Position numbers and translations under genes: made by a program. The notes under the pieces are model-generated. The model was not told the origin of the DNA and made no database searches. It saw only the letters and a program-made list of their open reading frames with translations. A DNA stretch of 64,000 nt from positions 1 through 64,000 of the forward strand of contig NZ_FNQE01000023.1 in assembly GCF_900107485.1 (NCBI RefSeq), written 5' to 3'. The stretch comes from Proteiniborus ethanoligenes. Lineage in GTDB: Bacteria > Bacillota > Clostridia > Tissierellales > Proteiniboraceae. Positions 44,247 through 52,895 of this stretch are shown piece after piece. The number at the start of each line of letters is the position of its first letter. The stretch's first letter is position 1.

Positions 44247-45467
44247 ATGAATTTTTTAGAAAGCTTAGGTTCTGCATTATCAAGTCTTTGGGCAAATAAA
44301 ATGCGTACTTTTTTGACCATGCTAGGTATAATAATAGGTATAGCTTCTGTAATAACTATAGTATCATTGGGGCAAGGCAGCCAGGCTCAGATAGGAAATG
44401 AGTTTGAAAAGATAGGAGCTAATTTAGTAGCTGTATATACTAATTGGTCAAAGGATTTAAATAGAAATGATTACTTTGACGAAGAGGATATGAAAACTAT
44501 CCGAAGAGTATTTGAAGACAAAATAACAGGAGTATCTGTTGTGTTAGGCTCCAATGGTACTGCTGTTAAAGGCCGAAATAATGCTCCAGTCAGCATATAC
44601 GGCGTAACTGAAGATTATAATAGGATGACTACTATAGACCTTGTAGATGGAAGATTCTTATTAGAATCAGATACAAAGGGAAGTAGAAGAGTGGCTATAA
44701 TAGATGAGAAGCTTGCAGATAAAATATTTAAAAGAAAAGATGTTTTAGGGGAAAACTTAATAATAGATACAGGAGCCTCAAAGCTATCCTTAACTATTAT
44801 TGGTATATATAAAACTCCAGGCGGGACTTTAGAAAATCTTGCCCAACAGTTTATAGGAGATACTACTACCCTTTATGTCCCATATACTATGATGAGAAGT
44901 CTAGGCTATGGAGACAGATATAGTCAATTTCAAATTAATATTGCTGACAACAAGAAAATAGATGAGGTTAGTAAAGAGATAATTAGTCTATTAGAAAGAA
45001 GACATAAAAATGTTGGAAAAGACTTTTATCTTTACCAAAGTGCTCAGCAGCAGATGGATATGATGAATAATGTGCTCAATATGTTAGCTAGCGTAGTAGG
45101 TGCTATAGCTGCAATATCCCTTTTAGTTGGAGGTATTGGTGTTATGAATATAATGCTAGTATCCGTAACAGAAAGAACTAGAGAAATAGGTATAAGAAAA
45201 GCAATAGGAGCTACTAGAAGAGATATATTAGTTCAGTTTTTAGTAGAAGCCATGATAGTATCAGGAACTGGAGGACTTATTGGAACCATCCTTGGACTTA
45301 CTATACAGAGTATAATATCAATGTCCATTGGAATACCACCATCTGCATCTATAGGCACTATACTAATGGCAGTATTGTTTTCGGCTGCAGTAGGGATTTT
45401 CTTTGGAATGTATCCTGCAAACAAGGCTGCAAAGCTTGATCCTATTGAAGCTTTAAGATATGAATAA
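44247..45467 (+). CDS. MacB-like ABC transporter permease (FtsX family)
   Basis: Four TM helices: TM1 near 20-45 (TFLTMLGIIIGIASVITIVS) and three at the C-terminus (LASVVGAIAAISLLVGGIGV; FLVEAMIVSGTGGLIGTILG; TILMAVLFSAAVGIFFGMYP). A large extracellular MacB_PCD domain (about 50-270) lies between. NIMLVSVTERTREIGIRKAI and the terminal ANKAAKLDPIEALRYE are family signatures. Starts 23 bases after the ATPase gene behind AGAAGGTGATAGG. The substrate is unknown. Confidence 0.92.
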   Translation: MNFLESLGSALSSLWANKMRTFLTMLGIIIGIASVITIVSLGQGSQAQIGNEFEKIGANLVAVYTNWSKDLNRNDYFDEEDMKTIRRVFEDKITGVSVVLGSNGTAVKGRNNAPVSIYGVTEDYNRMTTIDLVDGRFLLESDTKGSRRVAIIDEKLADKIFKRKDVLGENLIIDTGASKLSLTIIGIYKTPGGTLENLAQQFIGDTTTLYVPYTMMRSLGYGDRYSQFQINIADNKKIDEVSKEIISLLERRHKNVGKDFYLYQSAQQQMDMMNNVLNMLASVVGAIAAISLLVGGIGVMNIMLVSVTERTREIGIRKAIGATRRDILVQFLVEAMIVSGTGGLIGTILGLTIQSIISMSIGIPPSASIGTILMAVLFSAAVGIFFGMYPANKAAKLDPIEALRYE

Positions 45468-45487
45468 AATAGAAGGGGAGTGTTAAA

Positions 45488-46210
45488 ATGACAGAAAACA
45501 TTAATCAAAATGGAATTGAAGTAAAACCACTTAACTGGTGGGAAAGATTAAAGTATATTTTCATTAGCCCAAGTAAAGCCTTTGAAAATCTAAAGCACCA
45601 TCCAAGAATTTTATTTCCTATGCTTGTAATATTAATAGGTGTATTGCTTTTATCACTACCAACGGTTAATATGATGAAGGTAGTAATTAAAGAAGCTGCC
45701 CTTGAGCAGTATGCAAGAATGGGAATAGAGATGCCAGAAGGCTTTGATTCGCTTATGGGTATTCAGGTTTACACAACTATTATATTTACGGTCATTGCCA
45801 TAGCAGCAGTTTGGCTAGTTAAAAGTGCACTAATAAATGCATTTTCAGGTTTTGTAAATGGAACTGGCACATTTAAGCAAGCATTTTCAATAATTATATA
45901 TTCTTATTTCCCTGTTTTTTTAGGAACTATTATTAAAACAGTTCTAACATTAATCACTAAGCAACCTAATATTGTTACTTCTCTTGCTGTATTTCTACCA
46001 GATTCACAAGCAACTACATTCTTATATCTTCTTTTAGGTAACTTGGATATATTTGTCATTTGGTATCAAATACTTGCTATAATAGGTATATCAAAGGTAT
46101 ATGGTATAAATAAGAAAAGCTCTGCTGTATTAGTTTTAGGCACTTGGATTGTATTTATATTGATTACATCAGGCTTAGGAGCAGTCGGAACAAAGCTAGC
46201 AGGATTTTAG
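45488..46210 (+). CDS. Yip1-domain membrane protein
   Basis: A 240-residue protein with a cytoplasmic start (LNWWERLKYIFISPSKAFEN) and five TM helices (LFPMLVILIGVLLLSLP; TTIIFTVIAIAAVWLVKSA; FKQAFSIIIYSYFPVFLGTI; FLYLLLGNLDIFVIWYQILA; AVLVLGTWIVFILITSGLGA). This is the bacterial Yip1/YIP1-like pattern. Its role is not known, but genes of this type commonly sit next to MacAB-like exporters. It begins 21 bases after the permease gene with AGAAGGGGAGTG as RBS, so it belongs to the operon. Confidence 0.85.
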   Translation: MTENINQNGIEVKPLNWWERLKYIFISPSKAFENLKHHPRILFPMLVILIGVLLLSLPTVNMMKVVIKEAALEQYARMGIEMPEGFDSLMGIQVYTTIIFTVIAIAAVWLVKSALINAFSGFVNGTGTFKQAFSIIIYSYFPVFLGTIIKTVLTLITKQPNIVTSLAVFLPDSQATTFLYLLLGNLDIFVIWYQILAIIGISKVYGINKKSSAVLVLGTWIVFILITSGLGAVGTKLAGF

Positions 46211-46239
46211 CTATTTTTAGTTCTTAGCTAACAACCAAC

Positions 46240-46268
46240 AACACAGGTCATTTGATCTGTGTTTTTTT
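46240..46268 (+). terminator. intrinsic terminator of the MacAB-like operon
   Basis: AACACAGGTC (46240-46249) pairs with GATCTGTGTT (46254-46263, one G-U), followed by TTTTT. A CTAACAACCAACAAC repeat (46221-46239) lies between the last stop codon and this hairpin. Confidence 0.88.
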
Positions 46269-46341
46269 GTGTGTAAAAATCTAAAAAATACAGATAATAA
46301 AATAAGACTATTTTAAATATAAATTCTCTGGAGGTATAGAT

Positions 46342-46566
46342 ATGGCTAGTAAAGAACAGCTTAGAAAGGTTGCTAACAACTGTAGCAGACATAGATACAC
46401 ATTTGATGATGAAAGACTAAGGTCTTCAGTAAACCCTTATGGATATGTAGAGAAAAGCTGTGAAAATTGTATCCATTTTACAAAGGAACATGAATGTGAC
46501 ATAGATTTAGTTGATGAAATTTTATCTAATTTGGCTATGGAACTGGATTATGATGAGTGGAAATAG
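46342..46566 (+). CDS. small cysteine-containing hypothetical protein
   Basis: A 74-residue soluble protein, MASKEQLRKVANNCSRHRYT at the start, with four cysteines: one in NNCSRH and three in KSCENCIHFTKEHECDID. The CxxC-H-x4-HxC arrangement could bind zinc or an iron-sulfur cluster. The C-terminus is acidic and helical (LVDEILSNLAMELDYDEWK). Not recognised as a named family; similar short proteins occur in Clostridia. CTGGAGGTATAG precedes the ATG at a good distance, and a hairpin follows, so the gene looks real. Confidence 0.72.
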   Translation: MASKEQLRKVANNCSRHRYTFDDERLRSSVNPYGYVEKSCENCIHFTKEHECDIDLVDEILSNLAMELDYDEWK

Positions 46567-46577
46567 GTAAAAATTTC

Positions 46578-46605
46578 GGGCAGACACGATAAAGTCTGCC
46601 CTACT
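46578..46605 (+). terminator. hairpin after the small Cys protein gene
   Basis: GGGCAGAC (46578-46585) pairs perfectly with GTCTGCCC (46594-46601). The T-tract is poor, but position suggests a terminator, possibly shared with the convergent 55-codon gene. Confidence 0.65.
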
Positions 46606-46638
46606 AATATCTTTTTCAAAAAACACCCAAACTGATTT

Positions 46639-46806
46639 TTATTTTAATTTTGGCTCTCTGTCATGAATGTTTTTTTGTTCTGTTGGCTTATCTTTTACAG
46701 TCATCATAAGAGCATAATCTCCATAGCTTATGTCTTTCAGCATGCCATCAGACAATACATTATAAGAAGAAAACTTCCAATAAAAAGGTCTTCTATTATT
46801 ACTCAT
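46639..46806 (-). CDS. 55-residue hypothetical protein
   Basis: A short minus-strand frame, ATG at 46806, preceded by an excellent RBS (AGAGGTGATGTC). The product starts MSNNRRPFYWKFSSYNVLSD, continues GMLKDISYGDYALMMTVKDK and ends in a charged tail rich in Lys, Asp and Glu. No signal peptide or TM helix. Not recognised. The opposite-strand frame in the same interval lacks an RBS and is considered a shadow. Good RBS, sensible composition and a position in an otherwise empty gap support it; comparative data are needed to be sure. Confidence 0.55.
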   Translation of the reverse strand: MSNNRRPFYWKFSSYNVLSDGMLKDISYGDYALMMTVKDKPTEQKNIHDREPKLK

Positions 46807-46976
46807 GACATCACCTCTAGAGATATCTTTTGCTTTTTAGAGCCATAATATTAGCTTAAGATTTAGGATAAATTCTATTAATATGGTAATATGAATTTTA
46901 TAAGGATATAATATATGATAGAATAATGAGGTTAATTGTAATATAAACAAGGAAATACATAATGTGAGGGATGAAT

Positions 46977-48011
46977 ATGGAAAATAAAATACAAAAGGAT
47001 ATTATTACGCTTGCTATTGAAACCTCCTGTGACGAAACAGCAGCAGCAGTCTTAAAGAACGGAAGAGAAGTATTGTCCAATATAATATCGTCTCAAATAG
47101 AAATACATAAAAAGTTTGGGGGAGTAGTTCCAGAGGTAGCCTCAAGAAAGCATATTGAAAACATTAATATAATAATACAGGATGCATTAGATAAAGCAGG
47201 AGTAACTTTAGACGAGGTTGACAATATAGGAGTAACCTATGGTCCAGGCCTTGTGGGAGCACTTCTCGTAGGTATATCAACAGCAAAAGCACTTGCATTT
47301 GGTAAGGATATTCCTTTAGTTCCAGTGAACCATATAGAAGGACATATATATGCAAATTTTATTGAATTCCCTGAGCTAGAGCCGCCCTTTGTTTGTCTTG
47401 TAGTATCAGGTGGACATACACATTTAGTATATATGAAGGATTATGGTGAATATGAGCTTTTAGGTAGAACTAAGGATGATGCAGCAGGAGAAGCCTTTGA
47501 TAAAATAGCTAGAGCACTGGGATTAGGATATCCAGGTGGTCCACTTATAGACAAGCTAGCAACCAAAGGAGACAAAAATGCAATAGATTTTCCAAGAGTA
47601 TATCTTGAGGAAGGCAGCTTTGATTTTAGCTTTAGCGGTCTTAAATCAGCAGTATTAAATTATTTAAACAGTCTAAAGCAAAAAGAAATCAGTATACCAG
47701 TAGAAGATGTTGCAGCAAGCTTTCAACAATCAGTAATAGAGGTTTTAACCCAAAAAGCTATAAAGGCTGCAAAAAGGATGAAAACTAATACTATAGTAAT
47801 AGCAGGCGGAGTTGCTGCAAATGAAGGTCTGAGAAACATGCTAAAGGAAAGAGGAAGTGAAGAGGGGCTAGATATTAAATTTCCTTCTAGAATTTTATGC
47901 ACAGATAATGCAGCGATGATAGGATGTGCAGCATATTATAATTATTTAAAGGGAAATGTAGCAGGATTAGATTTAAATGGGGTTCCAAATTTGAAGCTAG
48001 GGGATAAATAA
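46977..48011 (+). CDS. tsaD: tRNA N6-threonylcarbamoyladenosine transferase TsaD
   Basis: Catalytic subunit that transfers the threonylcarbamoyl group to A37 of tRNA. The ASKHA-fold protein shows [56 protein letters not shown], the metal-binding [12 protein letters not shown] (HxxxH) and [13 protein letters not shown], and [15 protein letters not shown]. About 344 residues, normal. ATG 46977 is preferred to ATG 46971, which sits too close to TGAGGG. Separated from tsaE-tsaB by the MacAB-like operon and two small genes, unlike genomes where the tsa genes are adjacent. Confidence 0.95.
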   Translation: MENKIQKDIITLAIETSCDETAAAVLKNGREVLSNIISSQIEIHKKFGGVVPEVASRKHIENINIIIQDALDKAGVTLDEVDNIGVTYGPGLVGALLVGISTAKALAFGKDIPLVPVNHIEGHIYANFIEFPELEPPFVCLVVSGGHTHLVYMKDYGEYELLGRTKDDAAGEAFDKIARALGLGYPGGPLIDKLATKGDKNAIDFPRVYLEEGSFDFSFSGLKSAVLNYLNSLKQKEISIPVEDVAASFQQSVIEVLTQKAIKAAKRMKTNTIVIAGGVAANEGLRNMLKERGSEEGLDIKFPSRILCTDNAAMIGCAAYYNYLKGNVAGLDLNGVPNLKLGDK

Positions 48012-48137
48012 TATACTATTTATTAAATGTGGTTAATAATATCCTAGTCTTATATAAAATTAACCATTATGTAGAGTTATTATGTAGACCAAAACTACTG
48101 ATTTTCGACAAAACTATATCAACAAATTGTTAACAAC

Positions 48138-48266
48138 TTGTCCACATTATTTTATTTGTCTAAATCTACAAACTGTGGATAATGTGGAAATAATACTAGG
48201 AACAACCTATAATATCATACAATAATGTGGATAAATATGTGGATTGTGTGTATAAATTGTGGATTA
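48138..48266. promoter_or_regulatory. DnaA-box cluster 2
   Basis: Five boxes in 129 bases: TTGTCCACA (48138-48146, forward), TGTGGATAA (48174-48182 and 48226-48234, both perfect and reversed), TGTGTATAA (48247-48255, i.e. TTATACACA reversed) and TGTGGATTA (48258-48266, one mismatch). Two weaker sites (48183-48191, 48238-48246) lie between. It occupies the 398-base gap between the converging tsaD and ABC-F genes, away from any promoter region, which favours a titration or chromosome-structural role. Confidence 0.78.
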
Positions 48267-48348
48267 TAGGGGAAAATAAAAAATTCAAATTAATAATTTG
48301 AAATATATGGGATAAAATCTATTTTTAGTTGTTGACATAATTCGATAA

Positions 48349-48420
48349 GTTAGCTGTTAGTTATTAGCTAAGAACTAAGAACTAACAACTAACAACTAAC
48401 AACTAACAACTAAGAACTAG
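48349..48420. repeat. CTAACAA simple tandem repeat overlapping a stop codon
   Basis: AAGTTAGCTGTTAGTTATTA is followed by GCTAAGAACTAAGAA and then four CTAACAA units plus CTAAGAACTAG. The repeat runs into the 3' end of the minus-strand ABC-F gene, whose last Ser-Ser codons and TAG stop are read from CTAAGAACTAG. Confidence 0.8.
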
Positions 48421-50332
48421 AAAGAGATAATGTTAACCACTGCTCATAAAGCTCCTCTAGGTTTTCCTTTAAATCTAGTATTTCTTGATGGATTTCCTGA
48501 CTTTTTTCATGATTTGAAAATACATCTGGGTTGCAGAGCTCATTTTCCAGCTCATGTATTCTATTTTCCAGCTCGGAAATATTATTTTCAATGCTCCTTA
48601 GCATTTCTCTTTGCTTTTTCTCTAACAGCTTTATATCCTTTTCTCTTTTCTTTTCAGCCTTAAGCTGAGTTCTAGTTTTTTCAACTAAATCCTCCTCATC
48701 ATCATAGACAGGAGTATTTTTTTTCTCAAGATAATATGAATAATTACCTAGATACTCAGTTACTCCATCATTAGATAAGTCTAGTATTTTATTTGCTACC
48801 TTATTTAAGAAATATCTATCATGAGAAATGACCAAAACTGTGCCGTCATAGCTTAGCAGTGCATCTTCTAGTACTTCCTTAGAGTCTATATCCAGATGGT
48901 TAGTAGGCTCGTCCATAAGAAGAAAATTTGATCTAGACATCATAAGCTTTATAAGGGCTACTCTACTTTTTTCTCCTCCACTTAAATCAGATATTTCCTT
49001 AAAAATATCATCACCAATAAACAAGAACTGTGCAAGTAGAGATCTTATTTGATAATGGTCTAAGGATGGATTTTCATCCCAAATTTCATCTAAAACAGTT
49101 TTTTCCCCATTAACATTAGATAATTCTTGATCAAAATAACCTATATTTACATGATGACCTAAGGCTACATTTCCTCCATTAATAGGTATTTTGCCCATAA
49201 TCATTTTAAAAAGAGTTGTTTTACCTACTCCATTAGGGCCTATGAGTCCTACTCTTTCACCTTTGTATATTTTAAAGCTTACATTTTGAAATAGAGGATT
49301 GTCATCAAAGGATTTACTTAAATTTTCAGCAGATAATACATCATTACCGCTTTTAATCTTTGGCTCAAATCTTATTTTTGCTTTCTTATTCTCTCCACTA
49401 GGTGAATCTAATTTTTTCATCCTTTCAAGCATCTTTTGTCTACTTTGTGCCTGTCTAATATATCTTTGTCCTCCATAGGACATAAATCTTCTAATGATTT
49501 CTTCTTGTCTAGAGATTTCCTTCTGCTGCTCTTCGTATTTTTTTTCTAAAAGCTCTAATTCAACCTTTCTTTTATTCATAAAGCTAGAGTAATTTCCATT
49601 ATATATTTTCAACAATGTTTTTTCTAAATAAAATATTCTACTTACAGTATTATCAAGAAAATATCTATCGTGAGAAATTATTATTGCTGCTCCCTTGTAT
49701 TCCTTTATATATTTTTCTAGCCAATCTATAGCTTGTATATCTAGATGATTTGTAGGCTCATCTAGAAGAAGGATATCAGGTTTGCTAAGCAGTAGCTTCC
49801 CTAACATTACTCTAGCCTTTTGTCCTCCACTTAAATGAGAAACAGACATATTGAGCTGTTCTTCAGTAAAGCCTAATCCTTTTAAAGTTCCTTTTATTTC
49901 ACTCTTAAAACCATATCCATTTTTATTTTGGAATTCTTCCATTAGGTGGGCATACTCATCCATTAAGCTCCCTAGCAATTGAGATTCTGGATTTTCACCT
50001 TCTAAGCTAATACTATGCTCTAGTTCCCTTAGTTTTTTCTCCATTTCTATTAATGGAACAAAAACCTCCATTACCTCATCAAAAATAGATTTATTGCTTT
50101 CGATTTGAGTATTTTGTTCAAGATAACCTATTCTGCAATCCTTGGATACATAGATTTCACCAGAATCCATAGAGAGCTTCCCAGATAATATATTAAATAA
50201 AGTAGATTTTCCAGAGCCATTTAAGCCTACTAGTCCAACTTTTTCATTATCATTTAAGGCAAAAGTAATTTTACTTAGTATTTCATCAACTATATAGCTT
50301 TTTGATATATTGCTACATGATAAAACTATCAA
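48410..50332 (-). CDS. ABC-F family ATPase (YdiF type)
   Basis: Two ABC domains without TM helices, 640 residues. Domain 1: Walker A GLVGLNGSGKSTLFNIL, signature LSGGQKARVMLGKLLL, Walker B ILLLDEPTNHLD; domain 2: GLIGPNGVGKTTLFKMI, LSGGEKSRVALIKLM, FLLMDEPTNHLD. The linker (about 240-330) is the long helical P-site-contacting motif (RRFMSYGGQRYIRQAQSRQK). The C-terminal 90 residues form a charged coiled coil. ABC-F proteins act on ribosomes to relieve stalling or confer antibiotic protection. The order tsaD - this gene - rex matches B. subtilis (ydiE-ydiF-...-rex), supporting a YdiF orthologue rather than a resistance gene. The 3' end has been extended or trimmed by a simple repeat. Confidence 0.9.
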   Translation of the reverse strand: MIVLSCSNISKSYIVDEILSKITFALNDNEKVGLVGLNGSGKSTLFNILSGKLSMDSGEIYVSKDCRIGYLEQNTQIESNKSIFDEVMEVFVPLIEMEKKLRELEHSISLEGENPESQLLGSLMDEYAHLMEEFQNKNGYGFKSEIKGTLKGLGFTEEQLNMSVSHLSGGQKARVMLGKLLLSKPDILLLDEPTNHLDIQAIDWLEKYIKEYKGAAIIISHDRYFLDNTVSRIFYLEKTLLKIYNGNYSSFMNKRKVELELLEKKYEEQQKEISRQEEIIRRFMSYGGQRYIRQAQSRQKMLERMKKLDSPSGENKKAKIRFEPKIKSGNDVLSAENLSKSFDDNPLFQNVSFKIYKGERVGLIGPNGVGKTTLFKMIMGKIPINGGNVALGHHVNIGYFDQELSNVNGEKTVLDEIWDENPSLDHYQIRSLLAQFLFIGDDIFKEISDLSGGEKSRVALIKLMMSRSNFLLMDEPTNHLDIDSKEVLEDALLSYDGTVLVISHDRYFLNKVANKILDLSNDGVTEYLGNYSYYLEKKNTPVYDDEEDLVEKTRTQLKAEKKREKDIKLLEKKQREMLRSIENNISELENRIHELENELCNPDVFSNHEKSQEIHQEILDLKENLEELYEQWLTLSLSSS

Positions 50333-50475
50333 TATTATCCCCCTCGTCTTTATTAACTAATATAATTTTAACAAAAATAGTTTAAGAATGAAACAATAAG
50401 GGAATATATTTTAAGAGAAGGAATATAAATAGAGCAATAATATGGGTAAAACTACTATTTATCAAACCGCACAAA

Positions 50476-50504
50476 TTGACAGAATATTAACCTAATGATA
50501 TAAT
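50476..50504 (+). promoter_or_regulatory. sigma-A promoter of rex
   Basis: TTGACA (50476-50481), 17-base spacer, TATAAT (50499-50504): perfect consensus at both boxes. The rex start codon is 53 bases further on. No clear TTGTTAA-type Rex operator overlaps it. Confidence 0.88.
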
Positions 50505-50556
50505 AACTAAAAATCTTATATATGAAAATATTGAGTTAAGTAGGTGAATAAAAGAT

Positions 50557-51195
50557 ATGGAAAGAGAAAATAAAGTTTCTATGGCAGTTATCAGAAGGCT
50601 TCCTAAATACTACAGATATCTTGGAGAATTGTTAGATAAGGATATTACTAGGATTTCATCCCATGAGTTAAGTAATATAACTGGCTTTACAGCTTCACAA
50701 ATAAGACAAGATTTGAATAATTTTGGGGGCTTTGGTCAACAAGGCTACGGATATAATGTAGAAGAGCTGCATAAACAGTTGGGGAAAATTTTAGGCTTAG
50801 AAAAGATTTATAAGGCTGTATTAGTGGGTGCAGGTAATTTAGGTCAGGCAGTAGCAAATTATAAAGGCTTTGAGGATGCTGGATTTAAGCTGTTGGCTTT
50901 ATTTGATAAAAATCCTAAGCTCATTGGCTTAAAGATTAGAGACATTGAAATACTAGATGTAGATAATGTTGAAGAATTTATTTCTAAAAATGAAGTTGAA
51001 ATAGGGATTATAACTACTCCTAAGGAGCATGCTCAAAGTGTAGCTGATAAATTTGTTAAAAGTAATATAAAGGGCATATGGAACTTTGCCCCTACAGATT
51101 TAAAAGTTCCAGAAGACATTGTAGTGGAAAACGTCCATTTAAATGAAAGCTTATTTATACTGTCATATATGTACAAAGAAAAGAACGAAAAGTAA
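50557..51195 (+). CDS. rex: redox-sensing transcriptional repressor Rex
   Basis: Dimeric repressor that senses the NADH/NAD ratio and controls fermentation genes. The N-terminal winged helix (VSMAVIRRLPKYYRYLGELL; ISSHELSNITGFTASQIRQD; FGGFGQQGYGYNVEEL) precedes a Rossmann domain with AVLVGAGNLGQAVANYKGF (GxGxxG) and IGIITTPKEHAQSVADKFV, and a C-terminal swapped helix (NESLFILSYMYKEKNEK). 212 residues. In Clostridia it typically represses butyrate and alcohol genes, so the acyl-CoA dehydrogenase operon immediately downstream is a plausible target. Confidence 0.95.
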   Translation: MERENKVSMAVIRRLPKYYRYLGELLDKDITRISSHELSNITGFTASQIRQDLNNFGGFGQQGYGYNVEELHKQLGKILGLEKIYKAVLVGAGNLGQAVANYKGFEDAGFKLLALFDKNPKLIGLKIRDIEILDVDNVEEFISKNEVEIGIITTPKEHAQSVADKFVKSNIKGIWNFAPTDLKVPEDIVVENVHLNESLFILSYMYKEKNEK

Positions 51196-51280
51196 AAGTG
51201 TCCAAATAAAACACAGGGCATGTATAGAAAATGTACAAAATTGAAGAAATTGAACAATTATTATCAGAAATATACACATA

Positions 51281-51311
51281 AAAAAAGACTATCTCTAAGA
51301 TAGTTTTTTTT
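51281..51311 (+). terminator. intrinsic terminator of rex
   Basis: AAAAAAGACTATCT (51281-51294) pairs with AGATAGTTTTTTTT (51298-51311) around CTA. The stem is short but the U-tract is strong. Confidence 0.85.
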
Positions 51312-51529
51312 ATGTGATAAAATTAAGCTGATAAACAAATAATTTTTATATAGTAATTAATATTGATGGAATAAAGGACAAGCCTTGCAAATACAAGCTT
51401 TATCAAGGGTAATAAGGGACAAGAATGAAGGGTATTAAGAAAATGTAAGATAAAAAATTAACAAACCTTGTGGAAAAATTTTAGTCAAAGGAGTATAATT
51501 ATAATGATGGCAAGAATATTGCATATTTA

Positions 51530-51559
51530 ATTTGTTATAACGAATGGGAAAGTTATACT
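51530..51559 (+). promoter_or_regulatory. possible promoter and palindromic operator of the acyl-CoA dehydrogenase operon
   Basis: TTGTTA (51532-51537), 16-base spacer, TATACT (51554-51559) is an acceptable sigma-A promoter. ATTTGTTATAACGAAT (51530-51545) is a palindrome with one imperfect pair and covers the -35 box. Its TTGTTA half resembles half of a clostridial Rex site (TTGTTAA-N4-TTAACAA), but the match is partial, so Rex binding is only a possibility. Confidence 0.4.
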
Positions 51560-51648
51560 TTTAAATCTTTATTTAAAGAACTTGACCTAATGAGTTTTAA
51601 GCAGATTGCAAAACTGGAGATTTTGTGCAATTCGCTTATGTAGTGGCT

Positions 51649-51692
51649 TAACAAAAGCTACCTCATTAGCATTTTTATAGGGGCTTTTGTTA
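51649..51692 (+). promoter_or_regulatory. leader hairpin before the acyl-CoA dehydrogenase gene
   Basis: TAACAAAAGC (51649-51658) pairs perfectly with GCTTTTGTTA (51683-51692) over a 24-base loop, 46 bases before the start codon. No U-run follows, so it is not a standard terminator; an mRNA-stability or attenuation role is possible. Confidence 0.5.
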
Positions 51693-51737
51693 TAAAATTA
51701 TCAATAATATATTTATATATAATGAGGAGGGAAAACA

Positions 51738-52877
51738 ATGAATTTCAGTTTAACTAAGGAACAGGAAATGATAAGAAAAGTTATGAGGGAGTTTGCAGAA
51801 AAGGAAATAAAGCCTTTAGCTGCAGAAATTGATGAAACAGAAAGATTCCCTAGGGAAAGTGTAGAAAAAATGGCAAGGTATAATATGTTAAGTATTCCTA
51901 TACCTGAAGAGTATGGTGGAGCAGGTGGAGATGATTTAGCCTATGCCATAGCTGTAGAAGAGCTTTCAAGAGTATGTGGAACGACAGGAGTAATATTGTC
52001 TGCACATACGTCACTTGGATGCTGGCCTATACAAAAGTATGGTACAGAAGAACAAAAACAAAAATATTTGATTCCAATGGCGAAAGGCGAATATTTAGGA
52101 GCTTTTGGTCTTACTGAGCCAAATGCAGGTACAGATGCTGCAGGTCAACAAACTGTTGCAGTACTTGATGGTGATAATTATATTCTAAATGGAACTAAAA
52201 TATTTATAACTAATGGTGGTCAGGCAGATGTATACATAATATTTGCCATGACTGACAAGTCTAAGGGTACAAGAGGAATAAGCGCTTTTATTGTTGAAAA
52301 GGACTTTCCAGGATTTAAAATAGGTAAAAAGGAAAACAAATTGGGTATTAGAGCTTCTGCTACTACTGAGCTAGTGTTTGAAAATTGTATTGTGCCAAAA
52401 GAAAACCTACTAGGTGAAATAGGAAAGGGCTTTAAAATAGCCATGACTACTCTTGATGGCGGTAGAATAGGAATAGGTGCACAAGCACTAGGAATAGCTC
52501 AAGGAGCACTAGATGAAGCAGTTAAATTTGTTAAGGAAAGACAGCAATTTGGTAGAGCAATAGGGCAATTCCAAGGAATCCAGTGGATGATTGCAGATAT
52601 GGCAACTAAGGTTGAGGCTGCTAGATTGATGGTGTACAATGCAGCTTATAGAAAATCAGCAGGTTTAGAATATGGTAATGCAGCTGCAATGGCTAAGCTG
52701 TTTGCCTCAGAAGCAGCGATGGAAGTGACTACTATGGCTGTACAGCTACATGGAGGCTATGGTTATACTAGAGATTACCCTGTTGAGAGAATGATGAGAG
52801 ATGCTAAGATAACTGAAATATATGAGGGTACTTCGCAGGTTCAAAAAATGGTAATATCAGCAAATGCCTTAAGATAG
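51738..52877 (+). CDS. short-chain acyl-CoA dehydrogenase (butyryl-CoA dehydrogenase type)
   Basis: FAD enzyme of 379 residues that in this setting probably reduces crotonyl-CoA or a similar enoyl-CoA with EtfAB. Features: N-terminal helices [20 protein letters not shown], substrate/FAD segment [55 protein letters not shown], and the C-terminal [20 protein letters not shown] followed by the catalytic-base glutamate in [12 protein letters not shown]. First gene of the acd-etfB-etfA unit, behind GAGGAGGGAAAACA. No crotonase, thiolase or hydroxyacyl-CoA dehydrogenase genes are nearby, so the in vivo substrate is uncertain. Confidence 0.93.
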   Translation: MNFSLTKEQEMIRKVMREFAEKEIKPLAAEIDETERFPRESVEKMARYNMLSIPIPEEYGGAGGDDLAYAIAVEELSRVCGTTGVILSAHTSLGCWPIQKYGTEEQKQKYLIPMAKGEYLGAFGLTEPNAGTDAAGQQTVAVLDGDNYILNGTKIFITNGGQADVYIIFAMTDKSKGTRGISAFIVEKDFPGFKIGKKENKLGIRASATTELVFENCIVPKENLLGEIGKGFKIAMTTLDGGRIGIGAQALGIAQGALDEAVKFVKERQQFGRAIGQFQGIQWMIADMATKVEAARLMVYNAAYRKSAGLEYGNAAAMAKLFASEAAMEVTTMAVQLHGGYGYTRDYPVERMMRDAKITEIYEGTSQVQKMVISANALR

Positions 52878-52895
52878 AAAAGGAGTGAAAATGCT

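Larger units (their letters stand above)
51196..51737. other. 542-bp intergenic region between rex and the acyl-CoA dehydrogenase gene
   Basis: No gene was found apart from a 16-codon frame at 51231 without an RBS. It contains the rex terminator (51281-51311), an AT-rich middle, a near-palindrome overlapping a possible promoter (51530-51559) and a leader hairpin (51649-51692). The untranslated leader of the downstream operon would be about 170 bases, long enough for regulation. Confidence 0.6.

Noticed and set aside
46663..46848. 61-codon plus-strand frame after the small Cys protein
   Set aside because: It lies antisense to a 55-codon frame with a far better RBS and has no RBS of its own.
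51231..51281. 16-codon frame after rex (MYKIEEIEQLLSEIYT)
   Set aside because: No RBS and directly followed by the rex terminator; could be a gene-end remnant but cannot be supported.
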